Made by a program: the position numbers and the translations under genes
Source of the DNA: Cordilura impudica
Lineage: Eukaryota; Arthropoda; Insecta; Diptera; Scathophagidae
Reading direction: 5' to 3'
Assembly: GCA_963682025.1 (NCBI GenBank)
Contig: OY821518.1
Span: 146,322,731 to 146,386,730 of the forward strand
DNA: 64,000 nucleotides
Part shown: piece after piece, positions 12,159 through 24,246 of the stretch
Layout: every line of letters begins with the position of its first letter
Numbering within the stretch: position 1 is the stretch's first letter
Notes under the pieces: model-generated
The model's input: only the letters and a program-made list of their open reading frames with translations
Database searches by the model: none
What the model was told of the DNA's origin: nothing

Positions 12159-14172
12159 TTAGTAATCATTTGATTCAAATATTGATTGCAAATATTCCAT
12201 ATTTTGTTCTGTGTTATTTCTGTTCTTTAGTAGTTTTTTGACTTCTTCATCTAAATCCCGATGTTCCACTTTCCATTGATTTCGAATACTGGAAATGAAC
12301 GGATATGAAGTTGCCAATGATATATTAAATTGATCTTCTTTTGTGGAGTTTCGTAAAATTTTTCTAGTATTGTGCTCTCTATCAAATCTGTAATCCTTAT
12401 TCCTTCTTTCCTGAGCCTCCTCTGACAGATCTCCATTTGGCACCTATGATATTTAATGACATCTTCTGCATGATAAGGAATTTTGTGAACTGTTGAAGAC
12501 ATATTTCTCCCTGGGTACTTGGTTGTATATATTTTTGTAGTTTCCTTACCATAATCTCCAATTTTTTTGGAGTCAATTTCTTCATTGCACGCAAATACCT
12601 CTAGGATTATTTTAAATCTAAAACTAAGGTTTATATCTGCATATGTTATTTCAGATGCTGTTTCTGAATTTGAATAAAGATTCTTCTTGCGGTATTGCCA
12701 TCATTTGTATTGCCTGACCCTTGTTTTGGCTGATCTATAATCAATCCATATTCGCGATATTCATCTTGAACATGTTTCTTTTTTGAACTTCTTAACTCCT
12801 TGTTGGTTTCGTTGTTTCTTACTGATCCTGAAGAACCGAAATCCAAATCACAACCTATTTTTGTTATGTGTTCCATAAGTCGTATTCTTGCATGTAGTGG
12901 TGATAATCCAAATTCATATGCATCAGTATTATCTAGTGATTTTGTCGGGACTTGATTTAATTAGCTTGATGTTGTTTGGCATATGATGCAACTGGATGCA
13001 ACCTTCGTGTTAGTCAAAGCTTGGCCTACTTTTCCGTCTATCATTGTCAGCATTAATTGGTAGCTTACTTCAATTTGTTGCCCAACTAACTGTAATTTTA
13101 ATGGCTGTAGTGTTGCAATTTGGGCCTTGATATCATTAAATTCTTTGTTAATGGCATCATGAATTTCTTTTTTGAATTCAAACTTGATTGGCCTGTAGTA
13201 GATATTTCGTAGAAGATGGTGTCTCATTTTTCCAAATATCTTTTGTTTGCGTTATACTAGTCGCAGGCACTGCATCTTCCAAAATCTTTTTCAATCGCAA
13301 TGGTACAAATGATAGCATGAACATATCAGAGTCAGATTTATTTTCACATACTATTTGTTTGTGTTGTTTTTGTCCCGAAGCACCATCACATCCCCATTTA
13401 CAAAAAAGAATTAACTTTGTTTTTACATATTTCTTCAACTCATTTCCTTTTATTGATTGTAGCAAGAGTTCGGCTGTATGATAAAGTAGAGATTGTAGTT
13501 GTACCTCTGCCGAAATTGGTGTGATTGTGATAGTGTCCTTTGATGGCAAACTGTCCATTTAAGCAGCGGTTATGTGATGATATGCTGGATACATATTTGA
13601 GCCTTTTTCAATCACACGCAATCTGAGCTGAATATATTGCTGTTTTGTTAATTTCGAATCCAGAAATAATGCTAATGCCTCCACATTTGTAAACTGTTGT
13701 GCATCGCTCGGATTTGGTATACTTTATGAATCCGTTTTGTTCTCACTGGACTAGCTTAAAAACAACTATTTTCAATTGGTTATGCGATCGTAGTTGACGT
13801 AGGAAAGATTCTTTTATATTTATACATCCAATTTCATCGCTAACATCTTTAAGTTTCCGCCTCTTAGATCTATCGCTGCAGTTGTCCAATGATTTGCGTC
13901 TTCCAGCCTTATCTTGTTTTGTTGTTTCTGAAGCGACAGTAAGTTGGCCTTCTAAACAGTTTGCGCTTTTTATTTTATATAAAAGTTTTGTTTGTTGTCG
14001 CTAACTTCTTTGTAGGGTTTTTTAGTGCTTTGACGAAATTAGATGATTGCTCTTGTATTTCGATGCTGCACGAATTTAAGTTTAATTTTATTTTAACGTA
14101 ACTAAGAACATCTTCCTGGTTTTTGTTCCTAAAATACTCTTCGGCCAGTTCTTTATAACTGAAGCTTTCCAT
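12159..14172 (-). pseudogene. Transib-superfamily (RAG1-like) transposase relic
   Basis: Broken frames on the minus strand line up in order with the catalytic core of Transib transposases and RAG1. The start is at ATG 14172. Then come 'KLTKQQYIQLR' (about 13650), 'CKWGCDGASG' (about 13375-13405), 'LSFVPLRL', 'PIKFEFKKE' (about 13190), 'LMLTMIDGK' (about 13045) followed by 'SCIICQT', 'DGNTARRIF' (about 12690) and 'LSEEAQERRNK' (about 12415). The acidic residues expected for the DDE triad are visible: Asp at 13385-13387, Asp at 13036-13038 and Glu at 12408-12410. Transib enzymes cut and paste DNA and are the relatives from which RAG1 arose. Several frameshifts and stops separate the blocks, so the gene is dead. 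I could not find matching CACAGTG-type termini on both sides. Confidence 0.75.
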
Positions 14173-15400
14173 ATTTTTCTGAATATTTTTATCTGCGACT
14201 GTTATTGCTGAAATATATTATAGCAATTGAGTTTTTATTCAAATGTAATTCTTTTATAAGCCTTCTCATAAGCCATCATACTATGTTTCTAGATAAAATA
14301 AAAAGGTAAGAAAATGGCATTAGTGCATTACTACCTAAAATGATATATAAAAAACCCACTATACAATTGAATTACCTGTGCCTGTGTTCTTTACTACTTG
14401 CATTAGTGCATCGTTAGGTAAAATAACAAGGTATAAAAAGGTATGATAATAAAAAAAAACACAGTTTACAAATTAATTACATCCTCTGTATATTGACATT
14501 CTTACTTACAAATACATCAAAAGGATGGCGCATTTTGTAAGCAGATATCTTTACTGGTATAGAACAGATAATGACTATTATAAGCTATAAAATACCTAAA
14601 GTACAAATTTAACACACCATTGTATACTTATAGGGCTTTTAAATTACCGTAATTTGAATTTTTTTTTTTGAAATCACGGGTGCAAAACTATACATAGGGT
14701 TAAAGAGGACACTTTCACCTTTCTCTGGGTTGTATACGTTTCTTGTTCCCTTTTGTTCCCTAGAAGTTCTATTCCGCTAAAATTGAAATTTAGCGCAACC
14801 ATTATTTTTGATAAAAAAGCAGAAACAAGTCTTTCTGAAATTAAAAAAACAGTTGAGTTTGACAGCATGCCGCGCCCACAATTAGCAATAGTTTAACCTA
14901 ATTTTTTGGCTACATTTATTTGGATAGATTAGCTACAAAATGGCGATAAAATTTTAAAAATCGGTGACAAAAAAATATTGGACTTTCGGCCAAAGGAATC
15001 AATATTTCAGGCACAGTGCGCCATAAAAATCAATCCCTATTCTTAGAAATACATACATTTTTAAAGGCCTCATAGTGGTATTTACCATCAAAGCGGGAAA
15101 AGTAAACATGTGCTTCACAACAGACATTAAATATCGTACAAATTGGATCGATACCGGAAGTCTTGGAGGAGATGGATACATTCTGAAAAGTAGAGTTATT
15201 AAATCAAAATGCAGAAGGATTGAAGGTTACGAACAGAGCAAATCCATAGGGAAGCGTTGTATCGCCTTTTATGGAACCTCGTGATAAATCTTTTGAAATA
15301 ACTTGCACCAGTATGGTCGCCTCTCCCTACTGATTAGCGGTAGATTCTTAATGTCGGTCATTGATCTCATGTAATTTCAAAGAGAAAACTTTTATAATAA
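14173..15400. other. Non-coding AT-rich DNA
   Basis: Nothing firmly identifiable. The octamer-like string GCATTAGTGCAT occurs twice (near 14310 and 14400). A 69-codon plus-strand frame at 15075-15284 has no recognised family, though it lies just upstream of the LINE relic. Confidence 0.4.
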
Positions 15401-15985
15401 GTGAAGGAAAATGTCAAGAAGTTATCCCCAATGCAACAAGCTGATTCCTTTTGTGAAAAAAAACTAACTATCTCTGGTACTTCTAAGGTATTGAAATATT
15501 TAGGTGTAATCCTGGATTCGAATCTTTGCTGGGTAGAGAATTCCCAGGAATGTTTATGTGCTACGTGCTTTGCGCTCTTTAGAAGAGGTGAGGATTGAAA
15601 TACTATCCTATGGACCGATTATATATCACCGATGATGAACTTCGAGTCCTCAGTGTACAGGGATGTTTCGAAGATCCAATCGCATACACGGTGGCATGTT
15701 TAATCGGAAACACTCAATATCGGCTTCTCGGAGATTATGTTGGAATGGTGTATTAATCCTACAAAACGATCAGTGGATAGTCCAGCTCCTCTCAAAACCT
15801 TGGATCGAAAAGCTTCTGAGTCGGTGGAGGAGATAGTTGGCATAGTTATATTAGTTCCTTTATCAAATTATGTAGTATTCAGGATAAGGTGGATGCAGCC
15901 GACCATTTTTAAGATATCCCAGATTTTACAGCCCTTGACAGATTCAATGATAACCAAAACACTTCATGCATTAAGCTTGGATTGA
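15401..15985 (+). pseudogene. LINE reverse-transcriptase C-terminal relic
   Basis: The plus-strand frame at about 15460-15560 reads 'LTISGTSKVLKYLGVILDS' followed by Leu-Cys-Trp. This resembles the conserved 'VKYLGVILDSKLSW' block found after the RT palm in many insect non-LTR elements. Downstream frames (15600-15985) look coding-like but are broken by frameshifts. No ends, tail or target duplication could be placed. Confidence 0.5.
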
Positions 15986-16778
15986 GTAATTTGAAAAATT
16001 TCCGTTCGCAGAAAACAATATTTTACTAAAAATTAGTCCATGCAATCGTGACAAAAATCTTATTCTTTCTTCCTATAAGTGAGACTTTACCACACCGCAA
16101 ATAAATTTTTTTCCAAAAATTTATTTGAAAGATCTAATAGTAATTAACTTCCTCTTCTAAAAACTTTTAGGATGTCCCGTTTTCTCGAACAAAGCGTCCG
16201 TTAAAATTACTTTGTATGGGAAATTTTTTTGGTTAAACAACATATCAATGGCATATCGAGTTTTCATTGTATCAGTGTCGTTGTAAAACGAAGAAAAAAT
16301 CATGCCTTATTTTATACTAAAATATAAACGTAAAACGAACGTACTTGAGTTCCGAGAACTGTTTATATTTATTTTTTTCATTTATTTATTTGCAATCTAT
16401 TTTACAAAAATAAGCAAATTACATCAATTTATATTATCACATAAGTTTTAATCCTCAATGAGATTGAAACATACATACATACATGTGCATTAGGGGTATA
16501 ACTTTTGAAAAATTTTTTAAATTATCAAAAAATACGTATCCATGCCATGATGAAAAGTGGGGTCACTTTTTCGCGGGCGTTAAAAAGTTCCCCCCCAAAT
16601 CACTTTGAAGTTTAGTATTTGGATTTTTTTTGTATATTAAAAATACAATATCCTTATTGTAAAAACACACACCATTCATTTATATTATTATGCTATTTCA
16701 CAAAGAAGACTTATACCACCAATTATACTACATCCAAACGTTAAAAGTAGGTTAAAATAACACGGAAACTCTTTTTTT

Positions 16779-16980
16779 GAACAAAATGGAACCAACCTCA
16801 CAATCCCAATTGTTTACTTTTATTTTCATTTGTTTACAGTTTCGCTGAGACAGAGAGGTTATCTATCTTATATGCTCGTTGATTTTTGTGTCTCCCTTTA
16901 TTAGAACAAAATGGAACCAACCTCAAAATACCAATTGTTTACTTTTATTTTCATTTGTTTACAGTTTCGCTAAGACAGAG
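16779..16980. repeat. Tandem duplication, 77-bp core, 125-bp period
   Basis: Bases 16779-16855 and 16904-16980 are the same 77-bp sequence with about three differences. Both begin GAACAAAATGGAACCAACCT and end with GACAGAG. The downstream 'gatttttgtgtc' is also repeated, so the period is about 125 bp, with a deletion in the second unit. Bases 15986-16778 hold no recognisable feature. Confidence 0.8.
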
Positions 16981-17169
16981 ATTTTTGATTTTTGTGTCAG
17001 TGCGTAGTGACATTTAAGTTTATAAAATGTTTCATAGAAGTGCTCTAATTTGTAACCGGAAAAATTGGGAAATCTGGACCCAAAATTTTGGTAAATTCAA
17101 AAGATTCGAGAGGTTCAAAATATCGAATACCCACTATGTGAATTAAACCAAGTGCCCAAACAGAAAATA

Positions 17170-17992
17170 GTTATTGGAAGATTTAATGCGTTGCTCCAAT
17201 TAGAAAAATCAAAAATAAATAGATGAGAAATTGTATCTCAAGAACTATCCGATTTGTGGATTAAGTTAAATATTCCCAAAATGGCTATGTCTTCTATATA
17301 TAGAAAAGTAAAAAAGTTGATTTTTGTATATCAAAAAACTCAAAAGCATCCAAAGGCCAATGAGTTTGAAAACGATTTTGATATTTCCAAGCAAACTTTT
17401 GAACCAATAACCGAAACAAGCTCACAACGAAGTCTCTCCGACTCAGATTCAGTATCGATGTTCGACAATGATGGCGAAGACTCATATGATGGTGATGACG
17501 ATTACACGCCACCTTCAAGACTTAAAGCAAATAAGCGGTCAATAAAACCAGCTATTACTTTAGTAAACAATGCTAAAGTAAGTACCAGAAAAGCATCTAA
17601 AATATGCAAGGAACTAGCTGAATCAGGTCAACATCTCAACTCCATTCCAACCAGCAATTTATAAGGCAGTAATTAAATCTGCGGAAAAAAGATAGAGATT
17701 CTAAAATAAACTTTAAAAAACGAAAACTGGTACGTTCATTTCGGTGGCATGTCATAACGTCCAATGTCATAATGTCCATGGACGCTACGACACACCAATA
17801 TGGGACATAACATCGTTTTTTTGGCAAAACAGATAAAGCTCCTGCAACTATGTTATTTAAAAAAACGGACTGCTGGAAATCTTCGTTTCGGATAGCGTCG
17901 AGAAACTTATAAAATTGCCCATGCTTTTCAATGTTTCGAGAAAGGTTTGAATTAAAGCCTTCTAAAGCACTTGCGGTTCTAATAGGCTGCAA
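17170..17992 (+). pseudogene. Relic of an uncharacterised repeat-like protein gene
   Basis: An open frame without ATG (17254-17664) encodes 136 residues. It has a basic N-terminal part ('SIYRKVKKLI'), a Ser/Asp-rich acidic middle ('SLSDSDSVSMFDNDGEDS') and a basic C-terminal part ('VSTRKASKICKEL'). I have a weak memory of this order (N-terminal helix region, SDSDS stretch, STRKASK segment) from uncharacterised, repeat-derived arthropod proteins, but I cannot name a family. Coding-like sequence appears to continue beyond 17664 in another frame ('IYKAVIKSAEK') and then fades, so I read it as a truncated relic. Confidence 0.4.
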
Positions 17993-20088
17993 GTGTACAT
18001 AAAATCCGCGAGGTGTACCTTTTTAATTACAATGGAGATTGTTTTATTCTTTACGAAGAGTAGTTGCAAGTAATTACAAATTTTTTTACGAAAAATGTTT
18101 AATTTATTATTATTATTTTTTGGTAATTCGTAAGTGAAATACAGAGAAAAAAAGAGAGATGAAAACAAAATTCGAAGGGATATGTAAGAAAGATCGGCGC
18201 CGATTTTATGAATGTATATAATTTAAAAGAACTGAGCTAAATAGTACATAATATGTACCTACGTAAAATAATCTCAGGGTAAGATTGTACCTTTTACATT
18301 TACTTAATTTTTTGTTACGTTTTTTCTTTATGCCTTAAAAATATGCAACATATATGCATACATACATACATATTTCAAACATTCAATGTAAACACATGAA
18401 TTAAAAAAAACTTCCTGTAATATGAAAATTTTTTTGGGTAGGTTGCAAACGGTTTTGGTCGGATTTGTAGAAAAAAAAAATTGTCACTGGCAACTCTGGT
18501 GACGAATAAATGAAAGAGCGTAAGAATACATCTGAGCTGAGCAGGGACAATTGTCCTATGAAATGAACAGCACTGCTTTATATGTAAAGCCATACCGAAA
18601 ACTGATTTTTCTTGAAATAAAATAATTTTTGTTTACTAAACAAACCTATTTCCATATAAAAACATACAAGAAGTAGAAAACTGCACAAAGGTAGGATTAT
18701 GAAGTTTTTTCAAGGTAACAGTAAGGTTAATAAATGTATGGTAACAATTTTTTATTTTTAAAAATTCTTTATTTTTTTAGTCCACAGATCCCCTTGAAGG
18801 AAATTGATGACGCTTATATTACTTTCTATTTCTTCCATGTGGAGTAAAACTTCATTAAGCAAGTCTTCATATTCAAATATTTGTTTGAATTGAAACTCCA
18901 AGACATAATTGTACCTGTGGGTTTTGCGATAAGATCCATTTCTTTCATGCAAATCTACATTCTGTTTTTGAATTCTTTAAATAATTCAACAACACAATAA
19001 AAATTGTGATTTTTTTAATCAGATTTGTGAAAAGATTTTTTAAGGAAATCAATAAAGCATTGGTTGAAATCGCACATATAAATTTTATTTCCTTCGACAA
19101 AGGTGCAATGCTGGTTCAGCATTGATCATTTTTTGCATATATCTGTGGTCACAAGCAGTAACCGCCTAAATCGAAAATCATGCTTTCGAGAAAAATAACT
19201 GTTTATATAAATGTTATGGGGCTTCATTACGACTTAGGTCAGTATATTTTTATTAATATCTTTTTCAAAAACAGTCTTAGAGAAATGGGGTTTAATGTAG
19301 AATATGATAGTTATGTTATAAATCGACCTAATGTGATTACGATAAAATTTTATTAAATTCTTTATTTTTTAATTTTTATTATTATTATTATATATTAATT
19401 TATTTATTATTACAAATAAATAAAAAAAATAATTTTTCAAGATTTCTATAGAAAAAAAGTGATTTGTTTCATGAGGTTAACATATTGCGGGTATTACAGT
19501 ATCGAAGGTATGCCGTTTTACTTGGGTATGTTACATGCCGTCGGAAAGGTTAATTTGTCTAGTTTCCCAGTGTGTGCTTTATTTTTAAAGTTTTGGAAAC
19601 GCTTACACACTAATAGGAAAAAATTCAAATTAGTGCATATGCTAAAAATTGAAAAACCGTTGTCTTGAGTTACAAAACAATTTTTTTGATGGATATGTCA
19701 CTCGCATCCCACTTAGCGACCAAAAAGCTCTTAAAGGAAAAAACCTAAGCTTTCTTTTGAGCCCCAAAAAAAAAAAAATTTCCTTTTTTGAAAAAAAAGT
19801 CAAAAAAATTTTTGATTTTGAAAAAAGAAAGTCTAAAATTTTTTTATATTTTTTTTAATTTTTTTTTATTTTTTTTTTTCCAAAAGACTGAAGAAATAGC
19901 TATCTAAACTATTTAGGAAAAATTTTGCTAAGAACAATAGGTAAAAAGTTACATGGATGAGAAAAAACACCTGGGTGGTCAAAATGTCAAATTTTGACCC
20001 CCTCTAAGTCAGAGAGTTCTGGACCAATCTTGCGGAAAAATTGTGTCTAAGTTACTATCCAATAGGGCTAGAGAGACCTTATGCTTGG
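17993..20088. other. AT-rich DNA; one weak coding-like stretch
   Basis: No gene is supported. Minus-strand frames at about 18758-19120 look coding-like: a 64-codon ATG frame preceded by 'TFVEGNKIYMCDFNQCF' in another frame. I do not recognise the family. 19740-19880 is A/T homopolymer-rich. Confidence 0.35.
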
Positions 20089-20197
20089 AAAAGCTTGCAA
20101 AAAAATTTTGAGCTTGATCGGACCTCGGATTCGGATAAAATTCAGTGGAGAGAGAACTTAAAAGCTTGCAAAAAAATTTTGAGCTTGATCGGACCTC
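20089..20197. repeat. Perfect 38-bp direct repeat, 71 bp apart
   Basis: Bases 20089-20126 and 20160-20197 are identical, beginning AAAAGCTTGC and ending GATCGGACCTC. It is a short local duplication inside AT-rich, probably transposon-derived sequence. Confidence 0.85.
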
Positions 20198-20581
20198 CTT
20201 TGTAGGTTTTATAATCTTTTAATGGTGAAAATCGCATTTTTTTTTTTCAAGGTCAAAAATTTTGAAAACGGTAAAAGCTAGAAATATGAATTTTTTTTTC
20301 AATATTTGGGACTTGAATCTCTTTAGAAAAAAAAAATACGTTGAAAAAAAAAATTTAAATCTTTTAAAAGATTTTTTTAAAAAACGAAGTTTTTTAATCT
20401 TGGTCTAGCAAAAACGTCAATCTTCAAAAATTTTCCAAAAAATATGTGTTAAAGCCGAATCTTTCTTAAAAATTTTGAGGAATAAAACAAGTTTGTCGGA
20501 CAAAAAACACCGGAGGTATTTCCATTTTTGTAAGGTAACCTCTAAAATTTTTTAAAGGAACGAAACAAAAAATGTTTTTTT

Positions 20582-22823
20582 TAATATCAAAGCACTGTAG
20601 AAAACGTAATTTTTTTCTGATAAACTAAACAATCGGTGCAGAAAAAACTTAAATAAAACCACATTTTCGGCTTGAGCAAAGTCGCTATTGAAGCTATTAA
20701 GCCGAAATTTTGTTTCCAGGTATTTTTGACTATGGCCTTTCAGAATCAAAGTCGAAAAAAATTCTGAATCCACCTAACGTTTATATTTTTATGACTTTTA
20801 TTTTTAAGCTGTTTGAAGTTGTTTTAACATTTACTGAGTTTTCATTCGCAGTGTCCCTTTGAAAGCTTTACAAGTTTCAAACCCTGCCTTAAAAGATTCC
20901 GCAGACTCTTCGTATTCACTGGATGGGCAAAAGAAAACGTTAATTGTGTTGCCGTCAAAATTTCACTTCCTGTTCCCTGTTGGAGACAATATCGTCTAGC
21001 CAATCACTTCAGACTACCGCCTACACCGTCACAGGCAACTCTCCCATGAGCTGTGGCAAAAAACGGCCACTCTGCTGCAACGCCAAAATCTTTTAAATTG
21101 TTTACAAGTTACTGCTGTGGGGCTCCATCAGAAGAATATTTTATTTCTTTCACTACAGCAAATTTTTCCTTCAAAAAGACGATCAGTCTCCGTTGGAACA
21201 AGTAAATGGGTTTAGTATCATAATCCAAACAGTCGGAAATTCCAACCAACGATGCGTGGTCAACCTTTTGTGTTTCAGAATTTCGAAAATATATCACTAT
21301 CGGGTGAATTATGTCCTGATTGTTATTTCAGTGGAAGCCTTGAACGGCTTCTTGAACAACAAACGCGAAATTTTTTGAGAAGTCTAAACTGAATGAGTGC
21401 CAGAGACTCCCGCCAAAATACATTGTTCAGGACGAAACTCAGCAAATTTCGAAAATCCGATTCTAAAATTAAGAAACTCGGTTTTGAACAATTCAAAAAG
21501 CTCGCGCAAATTACAGTAAACGAGCCGTTTCTGAAGCCTTTCCTTTTTGCTATCGTTTACTTTGACATTGAAAAAATCTTTCATGCCATCCATTTCCCTG
21601 GAATTGTCGTAGCTCAAATAAAATTCTTTTATTACTTTAGTAACTTCAGCCGATATTTTGTTTCCAGGCTTTGCATCGGGAACTGCCAAAAAACCCTTCT
21701 CACCTCTCAGAGCAAAACATTTATTAATTAGAGTATTTGAGCAACCAAATCTGCCTTTTACTTGCAACACATTCGAAGAACTCGGCAATAACGTTAATAT
21801 GAGGCATTTTCATTGCTAAATTAAAGATATCTACTATTAAATCTTATCATATGCGTTAAGCTTTGAAAAATTACCGTGAAGTGCCTTTCGACTTAAATTT
21901 TTCTTCAAGTTTTGTCTTGATTTCATCAAAACCATTGACCTTGTTTTCGTCAGGGGTAGAAATTTTGATATCGGATACCATCTCGAATTTGCGCTTAATA
22001 GCAACTTGTGCAGTTGCGACCTTTTCATTCAAATATTTTTTCAGATGAAGTCTAAATCAGGGATTATGACAAGACTTAAAAAGACGCTAAGAATGCTTTT
22101 TTTAAACGTACCTTCTATTGTCGACTTTACTTTCACCCAAAGCAGTAAGTGCTACATTAAGCTTTGCTTTTTCATCATCAATGCTAAATTCTTCATTACT
22201 TCCCTTATCATCGTTATATTTGGCAATTTTCATTGGACAGTTGAGGCACACTACTGCATCTTCCTGGACGAAGTTAAACTTTTTGTTTGTGTTCATCGGA
22301 GATTTCTCTCAAATCAGTTGTACCTTTTGAAGCCTAAAAATGAAAATAGCTCAGCAGTGCAAAAAAATCGCATACTCTTTTTGCAAGTGCCAAAAGGATT
22401 CCAGCAAATTTTTTTTTTTAAACTGCTCATTTTATCATTGAAGCTTTAAAACGACCTTTTAAAAACACGCTTAAAAAATTATCTGTAGTAATTCCGACTG
22501 CACCTTACACGCTCACTGCTGCACTTGTTCAGAACTTTCGATCACTTTAATTATTGAGCACTTAATCAATGCTTCAAATACGGTTGAACTAATTTCAGCT
22601 TTGTGAGCAATAAGTAATAAATTTCGAACGCAATGTTAGAGACGAAAAACGAAACAATGGGCTAGTTTGCCGTAAAAAGCTCAAAACAAACAAAATTTCA
22701 GCTTAATAGCTTCAATAGCGACTTTTCTCAAGCCGAAAATGTAGTTTTATTTAATTTTATTTCTATAGCGATTGTTTAGTTTATCAAAAAACTAATTACG
22801 TTTTCTACAGTGCTTTGATATTA
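20582..22823 (-). mobile_element. TIR DNA transposon with DDE-transposase relic
   Basis: Bases 20582-20715 match the reverse complement of 22688-22823 at roughly 90% over about 135 bp, so this is a terminal-inverted-repeat element of about 2.24 kb. The interior carries a broken transposase gene on the minus strand. At the right end a different element begins exactly where the repeat stops (22824). The true outer boundary and target duplication there cannot be read. Confidence 0.75.
20830..22296 (-). pseudogene. DDE-type transposase relic (Sola-like?)
   Basis: Minus-strand blocks in order: 'ALTALGES' (about 22115-22140); a segment around 21850-22000 ending with Lys-Phe-Lys-Ser; 'VTKVIKEFYLS' and 'LVYCNLRELFELFKTEFLN' with 'ILAGVSGTHSV' (ORF 21384-21788); 'GISDCLDYDTK...IKYSSDGAPQQ' (21109-21297); and 'FGVAAEWPFFATAHGR' then 'CDGVGGSLK' (about 20990-21110). 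The SDG...Q and FFATAHG...DGVGG motifs are shared with the relic at 59.2-60.7 kb, so both are the same enzyme family. I suspect Sola from memory but cannot verify this. Stops and frameshifts make it non-functional. Confidence 0.65.
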
Positions 22824-22875
22824 AACAAGTAAGAGTGTTAAATTCGGCTGTGCGGAATCTTTGATACCCACCACC
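22824..22875 (-). mobile_element. 3' terminal segment of a second DINE-like family
   Basis: On the minus strand the sequence ends in CTCTTACTTGTT, preceded by an imperfect ATTCGGC/GCGGAAT hairpin and a GGTGGGTATC subterminal repeat. The same arrangement starts at 35749. The other end of the element cannot be placed. Sequence up to 24246 is AT-rich with no gene that I can support. Confidence 0.6.
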
Positions 22876-24246
22876 TCGGTTTGAGTATTGATAATAAATG
22901 TAAACAAAATATTGGAAAAATATGCATACATTTCCTATATGCATGCGTTTCCGGTTATATGACATAACTTCTAGTTTAATTTAGTTTTTGCTAATTAAAT
23001 AGCTTGCCCTAACCTCCACTGCGAAGGTAATGGTTGTGTAGGGTGGCTATATGCATTAAGTCGTGCTAATTGGAGATTGCTGTATAGTTTCTTTTAATTG
23101 GCGAAATTTTTTTTTCCTTTGCGGCCATATAGGTCGGATGGAGTAACAAAAAAATAACCAAAAAAAAGCTCTCTCAATTTTTTTATTAAAATATTGCCAT
23201 ATTTGGAAAATATAGAGAATAAATTTATAATAATAAATAATCAAATTAGGGATGCCAAACGCAAAAAACCAAATGTCGCAAACATTTTAAATAAAATAAT
23301 TTGTTATCTTTATTTTCTAAAAAACTTCAAATATTCATCCAAAAAAAAAATTATGAAAATTTATATATAAATAACATTCTCATCAAATTAGGTTTATTTA
23401 TGTAACAATTTTTATGTTCGAAATTCTTAAATATCATTTGAGGTTTTATAAAATTCATTGAATTTAAATTAATGTTTTCTGTAGTTCGATTCTGTAAATT
23501 TCAACGATCCGACAATCGCAAGATATATCGACAGCTATTGTTGTTTGTACTAAGTATTAAGTGATCACTAAGTACATACATACAACGACAGTCGACAAAT
23601 CTATTTTTCTATTTATTTAAATTGTTAACGAGTGGCATCTCTGTCAAAATAAGCGAAAAACACAAATAAGAATAGAAAAAAACAAATTACTTCGTGTTTG
23701 ACAGGATGATTTTATGTTTACGTTTAATGTCTCTATTTTTTTACGAACATTTCTGTTTAATTATTTGAAAAAGAAATAATGAATTGAATATACTATTTAA
23801 TTTTTTTATTTATATAAAAAAGTTTTTTAATAGAAGCAAAATATTTTCACAATTTTATGATTTGTATTTATGTATGACGACATTTCAACCTAAAAATTTT
23901 AGTTTCTATAGATTGAATAAACAACACAAAAATGGTTGTCGTTTAGCTGATTTTAACAATAGCGAATATCGTTTAAAAATTTTACTGATAATTTTGCTTT
24001 TGTTTTTTTAACGATTCGACTATCGTTAAAAGAAGTTACTGAAAAGCTATTAATTTCTCCTGAATGCCAATATTTTTTTTTAAATGTAAACATTTTTTAA
24101 TTGTAAACATATTTGGTGTTTTTTTTTGGAATTTGATGCAACTAATGTCTTCTAAATTTAAAATTATTATTTCTGACATTTTGATATGATTTTCTGAACT
24201 TCAATTAATATTTTCTAATTTATAATTGGAAATTTTAATTCCAGTT

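Noticed and set aside
12159..14172. A functional RAG-like host gene
   Set aside because: The catalytic blocks lie in different frames, separated by stops, with no evidence of introns restoring them.
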